DNA of 64,000 nucleotides from a bacterium (GTDB lineage: Bacteria; Bacillota_I; Bacilli_A; RF39; UBA660): the NCBI GenBank assembly GCA_019423565.1, contig JAHZBE010000006.1, positions 27,586 to 91,585 on the forward strand, in the 5' to 3' direction. Below are positions 44,080 to 53,352 of this stretch, one piece after another. Below the pieces are notes generated by a model. The model searched no databases. It was given only the letters and a program-made list of their open reading frames with translations, and had not been told where the DNA came from. The position numbers were made by a program, and so were the translations under genes. Each line of letters starts with the position of its first letter. Positions within the stretch are counted from its first letter, which is position 1.

Positions 44080-46560
44080 ATGAAAGATAAAAATAAGGGA
44101 TTTACATTAGTTGAATTATTAGCAGTAATAGTAATATTAGGTTCGATTTTAGCAATCGCAGTACCAGCTATATTAGATGTAGTAGAAAGAAGTAAAAGAG
44201 AAACCTCTATAGAATCTGGTCAACTATATGTAAACGCTGTTAACAAATATATGAATTTAAGTACGATTGATTCAAGTAAATATGAACCATTTATTAAAAC
44301 AAATCAAACAGTATATTCAATAGATGATATGAAAAACGTTAAAGTTAAAAATAAACCATCTAAAGGAAATGTAAAGATAATATTTAAAAAAGTAATAAAA
44401 GCAGATTTATGTATTAATGAATACAATGTAACTTATGATGAAGATGGTAAACCTTCTTGGAATGCAGTAAAAAGTGAAAAATGTGGGTTTAATGGAAATA
44501 TAGATGATAAATACACATTAAAAGCAGACTCACAAGGTGGAGAAATAAAAGAACTAGATGGATGGACATTATCTAGTGACAAAAAGACAGCTACAAAAAG
44601 TTTCAATTATGCAAATACTTATGGTGAACTTCCAATTGCTGAAAAAAATGGTTATGTTTTTGAAGGATGGTATACAGATAAAGATGGTGGAGAAAAAGTT
44701 GATAATAATACATATTATGATGTAGCCATTGATCAAACAATTTATGCTCATTATATTTCAGCGCCTGTAATAGAAGGTGGTTCTGATAAATGGGTATCAG
44801 AAAAAACAAAAATTAAAGTAAAAGAATTTAGTAAAAGCAATACAGGAGTTGTTAAATATCAATACTATATTTCTTCAAGTAAAGATGAACTAAAAGATGG
44901 AAAATGGCTTGATTGTGAAAAGAATAATCAAAAAGAGGCATCTCAAACATTCGATGAAAATATGCAAAAATATATATTTTTTAGAGCAGTAAGTCTAGCA
45001 GGTGTTTATAGTAACCCATCAAATTATCAAGAAGTTAAAATAGATAAAGTTACACCTTTTGCAACAATAACAGGATATAAAGCAGGTTCTTCTACTGAGG
45101 TAGCATCTGGAACATGGTCTGAAAAAGGATTAAATTTTATATTTAAAGATGAACATATTGCACATGGAGAAAGTAATTATAAAATATATTATTGTGGTGA
45201 TAGAGATAATTCGTGTAACCCAGATGAAAATACCAATATATATAAAGAAAAAGAAAATGATGATGAAAAAGATTTACAAAACTCAGTAAATTCAGATGGA
45301 AAAATTACAAGATTTTCAAGTACAAATGGTACATTTTATATAAGATATAAAATAGTTAGTGAAGCAGGTAAAGAAAGTAATGTAATAACTTATATAGCAT
45401 ATGTAGATAGTATTGTTCCTTCTGCTACTGTTGTTGCGTATAAAACAGGCAATGGTGATGCAGAGGTTAGCTCAGGAGATTGGTCAGATAAATATTTAAA
45501 CTATATTTTTTATGACAAAATAGGTAGAAGAAATATAACTGCTGGTCCTAGCGGGTATGATATTTATTATTGTATTGATTATGAGGATAAGTGTGAACCT
45601 AGTAATGCAAATGTAGTAGGTTCAAATACTTCAATAATAAAATATTCTACAAATCCACCATCACATTCTTATTATTTTAGATATAAAATTGTTAATAAAT
45701 TAGGTGTATCAAGTAGTATTAAAACATTTGTTGCAAGAGTTGATACAGTTATGCCATCTGCAACTATAACAGCTTATAAAAATGGTAATGGCGATGCTGA
45801 AGTAGCATCAGGAAAATGGTCAGATACAAGATTAAATTTCTATTTTAAAGATAGTAATAAAATAACAGGTGCAAGTGATGGTACAATAAAATATTGTTTT
45901 GATAGAGAAAATAAATGTACACCAGCATATGAATATTCTAATATGTTTCAAAAAACAGAAGAAGGAATTTACTATATAAGATATAAAATAACGAGTGGTG
46001 CAGGTGTATCAAGCAATATAAAAACATATACAGCTAAAGTAGATACAGTCACACCAAAAACAGAACTATTTGCATACCAAGCAGGAACAGATGGAAATGT
46101 TCATATTAAATCAGATACTTGGTATAGTAAGGGCTTAAGCTTTAATTTTGATAAAACTAAAACAACATCTGGACCAAGTAACTATACAATTTATTATTGC
46201 TTTGATAGAGGTAAAAATGGTGATAATGGTTATGAATGTGTTCCAGGACCTAATACACATAAATATGAAAATAAATCAATAGTAGATTTAAATGATTTAG
46301 ATGGTATATATTTTGTAAGATATAAAATAATTAGTGGAGCAGGTAAATCATCAACAGGTGTTTATACAGCAAAAATTAGTATACCTGATAGTTCATCTGG
46401 TGGCTCTTCAGGTGGAGGCGGTTCTAGTAGTTCAAAGTGCTATAACTATACATCATATTATGGTGGAAAAATTCCAAAGACTTGTACTTCTGTAGCTCCA
46501 AGAATATGTGGTAGTCCTGCACCTAGTAATTGCTTTAAATGTGAAGTATCGTGTAATTAA
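44080..46560 (+). CDS. Large pilin-like surface protein with Ig-like repeats and Cys-rich tail
   Basis: A protein of 826 residues. The N terminus is a prepilin signal (KGFTLVELLAVIVILGSIL) with stalk. After a conserved piece ending VTYDEDGKPSWNAVKSEKCG come an InlB-type B-repeat (YVFEGWYTDKDGG, about 205-225), a first Ig-like unit, and four more Ig-like repeats, starting about residues 322, 442, 554 and 654, each opening with a D-x-V-x-P motif, then an aromatic YK-x-G and GxWS. A Gly/Ser linker (SSGGSSGGGGSSSS) leads to a terminal domain of about 45 residues with six cysteines. This reads as a pilin-anchored adhesin, perhaps a tip protein. Large size is unusual for a pilin. It has its own promoter and terminator. 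Confidence 0.82.
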   Translation: MKDKNKGFTLVELLAVIVILGSILAIAVPAILDVVERSKRETSIESGQLYVNAVNKYMNLSTIDSSKYEPFIKTNQTVYSIDDMKNVKVKNKPSKGNVKIIFKKVIKADLCINEYNVTYDEDGKPSWNAVKSEKCGFNGNIDDKYTLKADSQGGEIKELDGWTLSSDKKTATKSFNYANTYGELPIAEKNGYVFEGWYTDKDGGEKVDNNTYYDVAIDQTIYAHYISAPVIEGGSDKWVSEKTKIKVKEFSKSNTGVVKYQYYISSSKDELKDGKWLDCEKNNQKEASQTFDENMQKYIFFRAVSLAGVYSNPSNYQEVKIDKVTPFATITGYKAGSSTEVASGTWSEKGLNFIFKDEHIAHGESNYKIYYCGDRDNSCNPDENTNIYKEKENDDEKDLQNSVNSDGKITRFSSTNGTFYIRYKIVSEAGKESNVITYIAYVDSIVPSATVVAYKTGNGDAEVSSGDWSDKYLNYIFYDKIGRRNITAGPSGYDIYYCIDYEDKCEPSNANVVGSNTSIIKYSTNPPSHSYYFRYKIVNKLGVSSSIKTFVARVDTVMPSATITAYKNGNGDAEVASGKWSDTRLNFYFKDSNKITGASDGTIKYCFDRENKCTPAYEYSNMFQKTEEGIYYIRYKITSGAGVSSNIKTYTAKVDTVTPKTELFAYQAGTDGNVHIKSDTWYSKGLSFNFDKTKTTSGPSNYTIYYCFDRGKNGDNGYECVPGPNTHKYENKSIVDLNDLDGIYFVRYKIISGAGKSSTGVYTAKISIPDSSSGGSSGGGGSSSSKCYNYTSYYGGKIPKTCTSVAPRICGSPAPSNCFKCEVSCN

Positions 46561-46587
46561 AAATCAAGAAAAATCTTGATTTTTTTG
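46561..46587 (+). terminator. Terminator after the pilin/Ig-repeat gene
   Basis: A 9-bp perfect stem AAATCAAGA / TCTTGATTT with loop AAAA, then T residues. Confidence 0.85.
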
Positions 46588-46617
46588 TATACAAAGTGTA
46601 AAAAGAAATAATACTTA

Positions 46618-46646
46618 TTGTAAGAATCAAATAAATTATATATAAT
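46618..46646 (+). promoter_or_regulatory. Promoter of the pilin/LRR gene
   Basis: TTGTAA and a perfect TATAAT with 17 bp spacing, about 26 nt before the start. Confidence 0.65.
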
Positions 46647-46671
46647 CATAAACAGTAGGGAGAGTGAAAGA

Positions 46672-48180
46672 ATGAGTAAAAACAAAAAGGGTTTTACATT
46701 AATTGAATTATTAGCAGTAATAGTAATACTTGCGATTATAATGGTAATTGCAGTACCAAAAATATTAGATATTATAGAAAGCAGTAGAAAAAAAACAGCA
46801 ATAGAGTCAGGACAATTATATGTAAGAGCAGTTGACCAATATATGACATTAAATAATTTAAATCAAACAGAGTATCCATCATTTTTAGTGGATAATAAAT
46901 CATTATATACATTAAATGATTTAACTAGTGTAAAAGTAAAAAATAAACCAACAAGTGGAACAGTAACGATAGAAACAAAAAAAGTTACGAAAGCAGATTT
47001 ATGTATTAACAAATATAGAGTAACATATGATAAAAAGGGTTCAACACAGTGGAATGCTGTAAAAGATAGTGCATGTGGTGGGTCATCAGACTCAGAAAAT
47101 GATAATACAAAAAAATTAACGTGTGATGAAAATATATATATAGATAATGGATTAATAAGTGAAGAGCAATATAATAAATCATGTGAAGATTATATCGATG
47201 AATCGCTATATAGTACATCTGATAATGCAGATGGAACAGTAAACATAACAGGATTTAAAGATAAAAGTACAATACCAACATTTAAAGATAACATAATGGC
47301 GTTACCAACAAAAATTGATGGCAAAACTGTGGTAGCGGTTAGTGATAGTAGTTTTCAAAGAACAGGACAAGAAACAATAACTTCAAAATTAATATTGTCT
47401 CCAACAATAACAACTGTTGGAAATGGTAGTTTTGTTTCAACAGAAGTATCAGCACTAGCAGTACCATCTTCACTTGAGACATTTGGTTCAGCAGCATTTA
47501 ATAATTGCAAAATTACAAAATTAATTTTAACAGATAGTGTTAAATCAATTGGTTCAGCAGCGTTTTATGGAGATCCACTTGAAACATTAGTAACAGGCGG
47601 TGGATATAATATAGAACCTGGAATGTTTGGAAATATAGAAAATACTCTAATTGATTTAACAATAGGTAGCGATAATCTTAGTACAACACAAACAATAACA
47701 CAACCAGTTTTCTCAAATTATAGCAAACTTCAAAAAGTAACTATAAATGCAAACGTAAAAGAAATTAATAGTCAAGCTTTTGATAATGACGCTACATTAA
47801 CAGATGTAAAAATATCAAATGGAGTAGAGAAGATTGGTGATCGTTCATTTAGAGGCACAGGAATAACATCAATAACATTACCAAATAGCGTAACCTCTGT
47901 TGATGAATATGCATTTGCTTCAACACCACTTACATCTATTGATTTGGGAAATAATTTAAAATCAATAGGAGATTTTGCATTTGCCGCAATTGCAACAAAT
48001 GTTAATTATAGTACAATAGATACATTTACTATACCAGATTCAGTAACAACTATAGGTGGATATATATTTAAAAATAGAACAATTAATACGTTAAAATTAG
48101 GTAGTGGTTCATCTACATCATCATCAACAATATCTGCAGTTGCTTTTGATAATGCTACAATCAAAAATACAATAAGATAA
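46672..48180 (+). CDS. Pilin-like surface protein with BspA-type leucine-rich repeats
   Basis: A protein of 502 residues. It opens with the prepilin signal KGFTLIELLAVIVILAIIM and a stalk. The region up to about 145 resembles that of the Ig-repeat pilin (both have KADLCIN..VTYD...WNAVK). From about 190 on it has BspA-type (LRR_5) repeats, for example VKSIGSAAFYG, VKEINSQAFDN, VEKIGDRSFRG, VTSVDEYAFAS, LKSIGDFAFAA and VTTIGGYIF. BspA-like repeats mediate attachment in gut and oral bacteria. A leucine-rich adhesin on a pilin anchor is unusual. It is cytoplasmic-membrane anchored until processed by a prepilin peptidase not seen here. Confidence 0.85.
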   Translation: MSKNKKGFTLIELLAVIVILAIIMVIAVPKILDIIESSRKKTAIESGQLYVRAVDQYMTLNNLNQTEYPSFLVDNKSLYTLNDLTSVKVKNKPTSGTVTIETKKVTKADLCINKYRVTYDKKGSTQWNAVKDSACGGSSDSENDNTKKLTCDENIYIDNGLISEEQYNKSCEDYIDESLYSTSDNADGTVNITGFKDKSTIPTFKDNIMALPTKIDGKTVVAVSDSSFQRTGQETITSKLILSPTITTVGNGSFVSTEVSALAVPSSLETFGSAAFNNCKITKLILTDSVKSIGSAAFYGDPLETLVTGGGYNIEPGMFGNIENTLIDLTIGSDNLSTTQTITQPVFSNYSKLQKVTINANVKEINSQAFDNDATLTDVKISNGVEKIGDRSFRGTGITSITLPNSVTSVDEYAFASTPLTSIDLGNNLKSIGDFAFAAIATNVNYSTIDTFTIPDSVTTIGGYIFKNRTINTLKLGSGSSTSSSTISAVAFDNATIKNTIR

Positions 48181-48190
48181 TATTTAATTT

Positions 48191-48218
48191 AAGGACTGAT
48201 TTATTTCAGTTCTTTTTT
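48191..48218 (+). terminator. Terminator after the pilin/LRR gene
   Basis: A 9-bp stem AAGGACTGA / TCAGTTCTT (one G-U pair) with a 6-nt loop and a T-run. Confidence 0.75.
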
Positions 48219-48238
48219 CTTTTTTTCTTTATAACTCA

Positions 48239-48266
48239 TTGACATTTTCTTTAAATAAATTATAAT
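48239..48266 (+). promoter_or_regulatory. Promoter of lon
   Basis: TTGACA and TATAAT, both perfect, separated by 16 bp. No CIRCE or other heat-shock operator is seen around it. Confidence 0.7.
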
Positions 48267-48305
48267 AAGCATTGTTTATAAAATTACTTGATGAGGAGGC
48301 AAATT

Positions 48306-50615
48306 ATGATTAAGACTAAATTACCTGTTATTGTACTTCGTAATCTTATTTTGCTTCCACATGGTGAGATAAAACTTGAAATATCAAATGAAATTGATAA
48401 GGATATTATTAAAAATTCAATTAATAATCATGACTCATATGTTATACTTGTTTCTACAGTAAGTTATATGAATGAAAATATTGATATAAGTGAGTTACCT
48501 AATACAGGAATTATAGGAAAGATTAATAGTAATTTTGAATTACCTAATAATCATTTAAGAATTACTATATTGGGTGTTAATAGAGCAAATATATTTAATT
48601 ATATTGAAAGAGAAAAAAATGAGTTAGATGCGCTTATTGGTCCCGTTTCATATCCTAGTGAAGAAACAGATGAAATAGAAGCCAATTTAAGAATGTTGAA
48701 AAGAGATTTTTCTGGATATGTATCATTAAATGAAAATATTTCTAATTCTATAATACTTAAATTAAACGAAGAAGATTCACTAGACAAATTAACCGATATA
48801 ATTGCAAATATATTACCATTAAATTTTGATAAAAAGAATAAATTAATTTATGAAAAAAGTTCTGTTAAAAGAGCAAAAGATTTAATTGTATATATAGAAC
48901 AAGAAAAGAATATTTGTTATATTGAAAGAAAACTTGATGAAAGTGTTAAGAAAGAGCTTGATAAATCACAAAAAGAATATATATTAAAAGAAAAGCTTAA
49001 AATAATAAAGGAAGAATTAGGCGAAACTGATAGTAAAGAAAAAGAAATAGACGAAATAAAAGAAAAAATAAGTTCAATGAATTTACCATCAAATTTTGAA
49101 GAAAAACTTAATAGAGAATTAAATAGATATGAATGTGTAAGTAATATTTCACCTGAATCATCAACAATTAAAAATTATATTGATACTGTTTTATCATTAC
49201 CATTTGATATATATACTAAAGATGTTGATAATCTTTCAAAAATTGAAAAAAGTCTAAATAAAACACATTATGGACTAGAAGATGTTAAAGAAAGAATTTT
49301 AGAATATATTGCAGTTAAATCTTTAACAAATAATATTAAAAGTCCTATAATATGTTTAGTTGGTCCACCTGGTACAGGTAAAACATCATTAGCGTATTCA
49401 ATATCAAATGCACTAAACAGAAATTTTGTAAAAATATCTGTTGGGGGTGTTAGTGATGATGCTGAAATTATTGGGCATAGAAGAACATATATAGGAGCAA
49501 AACCTGGTAGAATAATAGAAGCTCTTATAAAGGCAAAATCATCTAATCCTGTATTCCTAATCGATGAAATTGATAAAATGACAAAGGGAATTAATGGTGA
49601 TCCAGCATCATGTTTACTTGAGGTATTAGATCCAGAACAAAATAGTACATTCTATGACAATTACATAGAAGAAGGATATGATTTATCAAAAGTAATGTTT
49701 ATATTAACGGCTAATTCAGCATCTGATATACCATATGCCCTTAAAGATAGACTAGAGATAATTAATTTATCAAGTTATACTATTTTTGAGAAAGTTGATA
49801 TTGTTAAAAATTACATGTTTAAAAAATTATTAGAAGAACATGGTCTTTCTAAAAGCAATATATCTATTGATGATGAGTCAATTAAGTTTATTATTAAATT
49901 TTATACTAAAGAAGCAGGTATTCGTGAACTTGAAAGAGTTTTATCATCAATTATGAGAAAAATTGCTAAAGAAGTTGTTAAAAATAATAAAAATAAAAAA
50001 ATAATATTAACAGAAGAAAATATTATAAGCTATCTAGGAAACGTTAAATACACTGAATATGAAAATGACTTTGATAATAGTGGTATTGTTAATGGGCTTG
50101 CATATACTTCTTTTGGAGGAACTATATTACCTATTGAAGTAACACATTATAAAGGAAAAGGAAATATAAATATGACTGGTTCATTAGGCGATGTAATGAA
50201 AGAAAGTGCTAAAATCGCATTAGGTTACGTAAAGACCAACTATAATAAATTTGGTTTAAATATGAAAGAATTATTAGATTATGATATTCATATTAATGCA
50301 CTTCATGCAGGAATACCAAAGGATGGTCCATCTGCGGGTATAACGCTTGTAACAGCAATTATAAGTTCATTTTTAAATAAAAAAGTTGATAGATTAGTTG
50401 GCATGACAGGAGAAATAACATTAAATGGTAAGGTACTAGGTATTGGTGGATTAAAAGAAAAAATAATCGCAGCTTATAATGCTGGTATTAAAACTATATT
50501 TATCCCTAAAGAAAATGAATCGGAAATATCAATGGTACCGATAGAAATACTAAGTTCATTAGAAATCATATTTATTGATAATTATATACAAATATTTGAT
50601 AAACTATTTAAATAA
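48306..50615 (+). CDS. lon: ATP-dependent Lon protease (LonA)
   Basis: A protein of about 769 residues. N-terminal substrate domain (LPVIVLRNLILLPHG), AAA+ domain with GPPGTGKTSLAYSI (about 353-360) and FLIDEIDKM, and the protease domain with the Ser-Lys dyad in IPKDGPSAGITL (Ser about 675) and IGGLKEKIIAAYNAGI (Lys about 718). It degrades misfolded and regulatory proteins in the cytoplasm. ATG 48306 follows GAGGAGG; earlier in-frame starts lie before that site. lonA next to spoVID/ysxE-like genes and valS recalls the B. subtilis region, without the hem genes. Confidence 0.95.
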   Translation: MIKTKLPVIVLRNLILLPHGEIKLEISNEIDKDIIKNSINNHDSYVILVSTVSYMNENIDISELPNTGIIGKINSNFELPNNHLRITILGVNRANIFNYIEREKNELDALIGPVSYPSEETDEIEANLRMLKRDFSGYVSLNENISNSIILKLNEEDSLDKLTDIIANILPLNFDKKNKLIYEKSSVKRAKDLIVYIEQEKNICYIERKLDESVKKELDKSQKEYILKEKLKIIKEELGETDSKEKEIDEIKEKISSMNLPSNFEEKLNRELNRYECVSNISPESSTIKNYIDTVLSLPFDIYTKDVDNLSKIEKSLNKTHYGLEDVKERILEYIAVKSLTNNIKSPIICLVGPPGTGKTSLAYSISNALNRNFVKISVGGVSDDAEIIGHRRTYIGAKPGRIIEALIKAKSSNPVFLIDEIDKMTKGINGDPASCLLEVLDPEQNSTFYDNYIEEGYDLSKVMFILTANSASDIPYALKDRLEIINLSSYTIFEKVDIVKNYMFKKLLEEHGLSKSNISIDDESIKFIIKFYTKEAGIRELERVLSSIMRKIAKEVVKNNKNKKIILTEENIISYLGNVKYTEYENDFDNSGIVNGLAYTSFGGTILPIEVTHYKGKGNINMTGSLGDVMKESAKIALGYVKTNYNKFGLNMKELLDYDIHINALHAGIPKDGPSAGITLVTAIISSFLNKKVDRLVGMTGEITLNGKVLGIGGLKEKIIAAYNAGIKTIFIPKENESEISMVPIEILSSLEIIFIDNYIQIFDKLFK

Positions 50616-50638
50616 AGTTCTATTTTAGAACTTTTTTT
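50614..50638 (+). terminator. Terminator after lon
   Basis: An 8-bp stem AAAGTTCT / AGAACTTT with loop ATTTT, then T residues. Confidence 0.8.
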
Positions 50639-50667
50639 AATATTATTTATTAGAAGTGAGGGATAAA

Positions 50668-51483
50668 ATGAAAAAAATTGTGCCTTTTGTAAAGGATATA
50701 AAGTTTAATACAAAAATATTTGAAATAACAAGCATTTCATTAGAACATAATTTAACAATAGAAGAAAACAATATTGTATCTGGTGAATTTATCATTAGTG
50801 GTGAATACAAAATAACTGATTCATCTTTGAATTCAGAACCATTTATATATGGTATACCATTTGATATTACTTTGGATACTAAATATGATACAGATAGAAT
50901 TAAGATAGATATTGATGATTTTAAATATGAAATTCTTAATGAAGAAATTTTAAGAGTGAACATAGATGTATTAATTGAGGGTGTAGAATTAGTTGAATTG
51001 CCTAAAGAAAAAGATATATCTGAAGAAATAAAACCAGATTTGGTAATTGAATCTAGAAATAGTAGCGAAGAAATAAAAGAAGAAAATAATGATGAAAAAG
51101 AAGAGTTAGATGTAAATCAAGAAGAAAATAATGAAAGGATTAATATATTTGAAAAAATAGTAGAGGAGGATAAAAATAAAATGAATGATAACTCTAGTAA
51201 TTTATTTAAAGAAGTAGATGAAGAAATTAAAGCAGTAGATATGACAGATACTAAGAATGATTTTAATTACGATAATTTTAATTCAATTTTTAGTGGCTTT
51301 GATGAAAAAAGTGAAAAATATGTAAGTTATTATGTTCATATTGTAAGAGAAAGTGAAACAGTTGATAGTATATGTATGAAATATTCTATAAATCTAGATA
51401 AATTAAAAGAATATAATGATATAGAAAAAATTACTCTAGGAAGTAAAGTAATAATTCCATATACTATAAATGAAACAGTTTAA
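50668..51483 (+). CDS. SpoVID-like spore coat morphogenetic protein with C-terminal LysM
   Basis: A protein of about 271 residues. A beta-rich N-terminal domain (about 1-115, with ISLEHNLTIEENNIVSGEFIISG) is followed by a long acidic, low-complexity linker (about 120-220) and a LysM domain (about 225-271: HIVRESETVDSICMKYSIN, LGSKVIIPY). This order is that of SpoVID, which encases the forespore with coat protein; the family is larger (575 residues in B. subtilis), mainly in the acidic middle. Position decides the call: lonA upstream, a ysxE-like gene overlapping by 14 nt downstream, and valS beyond. Confidence 0.75.
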   Translation: MKKIVPFVKDIKFNTKIFEITSISLEHNLTIEENNIVSGEFIISGEYKITDSSLNSEPFIYGIPFDITLDTKYDTDRIKIDIDDFKYEILNEEILRVNIDVLIEGVELVELPKEKDISEEIKPDLVIESRNSSEEIKEENNDEKEELDVNQEENNERINIFEKIVEEDKNKMNDNSSNLFKEVDEEIKAVDMTDTKNDFNYDNFNSIFSGFDEKSEKYVSYYVHIVRESETVDSICMKYSINLDKLKEYNDIEKITLGSKVIIPYTINETV

Positions 51484-52360
51484 TGATTTATTAGAAAGGA
51501 ATGACTTAAAGGTTAATAAATATACTATCAAAGGACGTTCTATGATAGTTGATACTCCTTTAGGTCAATTTGCTTTAAAAAAGGGTAATTATAATGAATT
51601 ATATAAATATTTATTATCTAGAAACTTCGATTATTTTCCAAAAATGATTGATAGTAGTAATAATTGTTCTTTATATGAATATATTGATGATGTTAAATAT
51701 GATGATGATCAAAGAGCTCTTGATTTAATACATGTAGTTGCGCTTCTTCATAGTAAGACTGCATACTATAAGGATGCTGACTTAGATGAATATAAAGATT
51801 TATATGAAAAAATAATGAATAAGATTAATTATATTTATAATTATTATTTAGATACTATAAATGTAATAGAATCAACTATATATATGAGTCCCTCAGATTA
51901 TTTAATCGCAAGGAACATATCAAAGATTTTTTCTTGTATTTTTTATTGTAAAACAGAGTTAAATAAATGGTATGAAATGGTAAAAAATAAAAAAAGAAAA
52001 AGAGTTGTAACCCTTCATAATAATTTAAAACTAGATAATTTAGTTAAAAGTACAAAAATATACTTATTATCATGGCAAAAATCTTGTGTAGATATTCCAA
52101 TATATGATTTTGTTAATTTTTATAATATGTATGCACTAAACTTTAATTTTGAAGCTCTTTTAAATGAATATGAAAGAATATTTCCCTTTCTTGAAGAAGA
52201 AAAAGTGTTATTTAATGTATTAATATCTATACCATCTAAAATTCAAAATTGTAATAGAGAATATGAAAAAGTAAAAAATGTTAGATATGTTTTAGATAAA
52301 ATATATAAAACTGAGAGTTTATTAACACCTAAAGAAGAAGAAAAAGGAGAAAGTGCATAA
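51470..52360 (+). CDS. YsxE/CotS-like spore-coat kinase-fold protein
   Basis: A protein of 296 residues with the layout of CotS-type kinase-like proteins: ADTPLGQ-like opening (MIVDTPLGQFALKK, with a possible nucleotide Lys), a helical middle, and a degenerate catalytic loop VTLHNNLKLDNLV where family members have HGD-x-x-x-x-N. The usual catalytic Asp appears as Asn, so activity is doubtful. YsxE of B. subtilis lies between spoVID and valS; here the gene has the same upstream neighbour and overlaps it. It is likely co-transcribed with the SpoVID-like gene in the mother cell. Confidence 0.72.
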   Translation: MKQFNDLLERNDLKVNKYTIKGRSMIVDTPLGQFALKKGNYNELYKYLLSRNFDYFPKMIDSSNNCSLYEYIDDVKYDDDQRALDLIHVVALLHSKTAYYKDADLDEYKDLYEKIMNKINYIYNYYLDTINVIESTIYMSPSDYLIARNISKIFSCIFYCKTELNKWYEMVKNKKRKRVVTLHNNLKLDNLVKSTKIYLLSWQKSCVDIPIYDFVNFYNMYALNFNFEALLNEYERIFPFLEEEKVLFNVLISIPSKIQNCNREYEKVKNVRYVLDKIYKTESLLTPKEEEKGESA

Positions 52361-52519
52361 TAGTAAAAATATTATTAATAGGAGTATTGCGTTAATTGGT
52401 GTTGTTATGAATAATAATATAATTATTTGATAAGTTAGTATTATTAAACAAGATATGGCTAATAAGAAAAATATTAGTCTTTTTGTACTTAAAAATAAAT
52501 TTTGAAAAAAGTTATTCAT
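52322..52519 (-). CDS. Small membrane protein with two hydrophobic segments (65 residues)
   Basis: A minus-strand gene whose ATG at 52519 has an AGGTGAT ribosome site 4 nt upstream. The protein is almost wholly hydrophobic: two helices (about 15-35 and 39-60) around a short polar turn with TTPINA, and it ends FFFFRC. Its last 39 nt overlap the 3' end of the ysxE-like gene on the other strand, so the two converge without a terminator. Good start signals favour a real gene; AT-rich sequence makes spurious hydrophobic frames common, hence moderate confidence. Confidence 0.45.
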   Translation of the reverse strand: MNNFFQNLFLSTKRLIFFLLAISCLIILTYQIIILLFITTPINAILLLIIFLLLCTFSFFFFFRC

Positions 52520-52659
52520 TAAAATCACCTATATTATAATATTCATTTGTAAATAAAATGTAACTAATCAATTATTAGAATATAAATATGTGAGTTTTAT
52601 GATACAATATATATAGAGTGTTTAAATAAAGGAGTGAATGGAAGTATTCCAAGGATAAT

Positions 52660-53295
52660 ATGAAAAAGAAAATTTTACTTATTCTAATAATAATTTTAAT
52701 GCCTATAAATGTATTTGCAAGTGAAAAACAAGAAGTTAAATTCTCATCGTGTGTTGATGGAGATACTGCAAGATTTATTATGAATAAAGAAGAAATAAAG
52801 GTACGTTTTTTAGCAATTGATACTCCTGAGACAAATCATCCAAAAAAGGGAGAAGAACCATATGGAAGAGAAGCTAAAGAATATACTTGTAATAAGATAA
52901 CAAATGCAAGCAAAATAGAACTTGAATTTGATGATAATAGTGATAAAAAAGATAAATATAATAGGTATCTTGCATGGGTATTTGTTGATGATAGTTTACT
53001 TCAGAGTGAACTTGTATTAAATGGTTATGCACGTGTTGCCTATTTGTATGGAGATTATAAATATACAGATATTTTAAACGAAAATATGGAAAAAGCTAAA
53101 AAAGATGAAGTTGGAATATTTTCAAAAGTAGATACATCTTACTATACAACACATAAAAATGATAAAAATAAAAATAGTGAAGTAACCAATAAGGATAACG
53201 AAAAAATAAAGAAAAAGATAGAAAAAAAATTAACAAAGAAAATTATTGCTTCAATAGAAAAATTTTTAAAAGATATATTAGATGATTTTCTTTAA
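52660..53295 (+). CDS. Secreted thermonuclease (SNase-like)
   Basis: A protein of 211 residues. A Sec signal peptide (about 1-20, ending VFAS) precedes an SNase fold with SCVDGDTARFIM (metal Asp), VRFLAIDTPETNHP (Arg and Asp), EPYGREAKEYT (Glu) and YNRYLAWVFVDD (second Arg); the catalytic Arg-Glu-Arg set of S. aureus nuclease is retained. A Lys-rich tail (about 170-211) follows. It should cut DNA and RNA outside the cell with Ca2+. Start: ATG 52660. The ribosome site is weak (AAGGAT). Confidence 0.87.
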   Translation: MKKKILLILIIILMPINVFASEKQEVKFSSCVDGDTARFIMNKEEIKVRFLAIDTPETNHPKKGEEPYGREAKEYTCNKITNASKIELEFDDNSDKKDKYNRYLAWVFVDDSLLQSELVLNGYARVAYLYGDYKYTDILNENMEKAKKDEVGIFSKVDTSYYTTHKNDKNKNSEVTNKDNEKIKKKIEKKLTKKIIASIEKFLKDILDDFL

Positions 53296-53352
53296 TTTAT
53301 TGTTTTAATCTTAACAATAATTTGATATAATACTATGGAAGTGGGTGTGATT

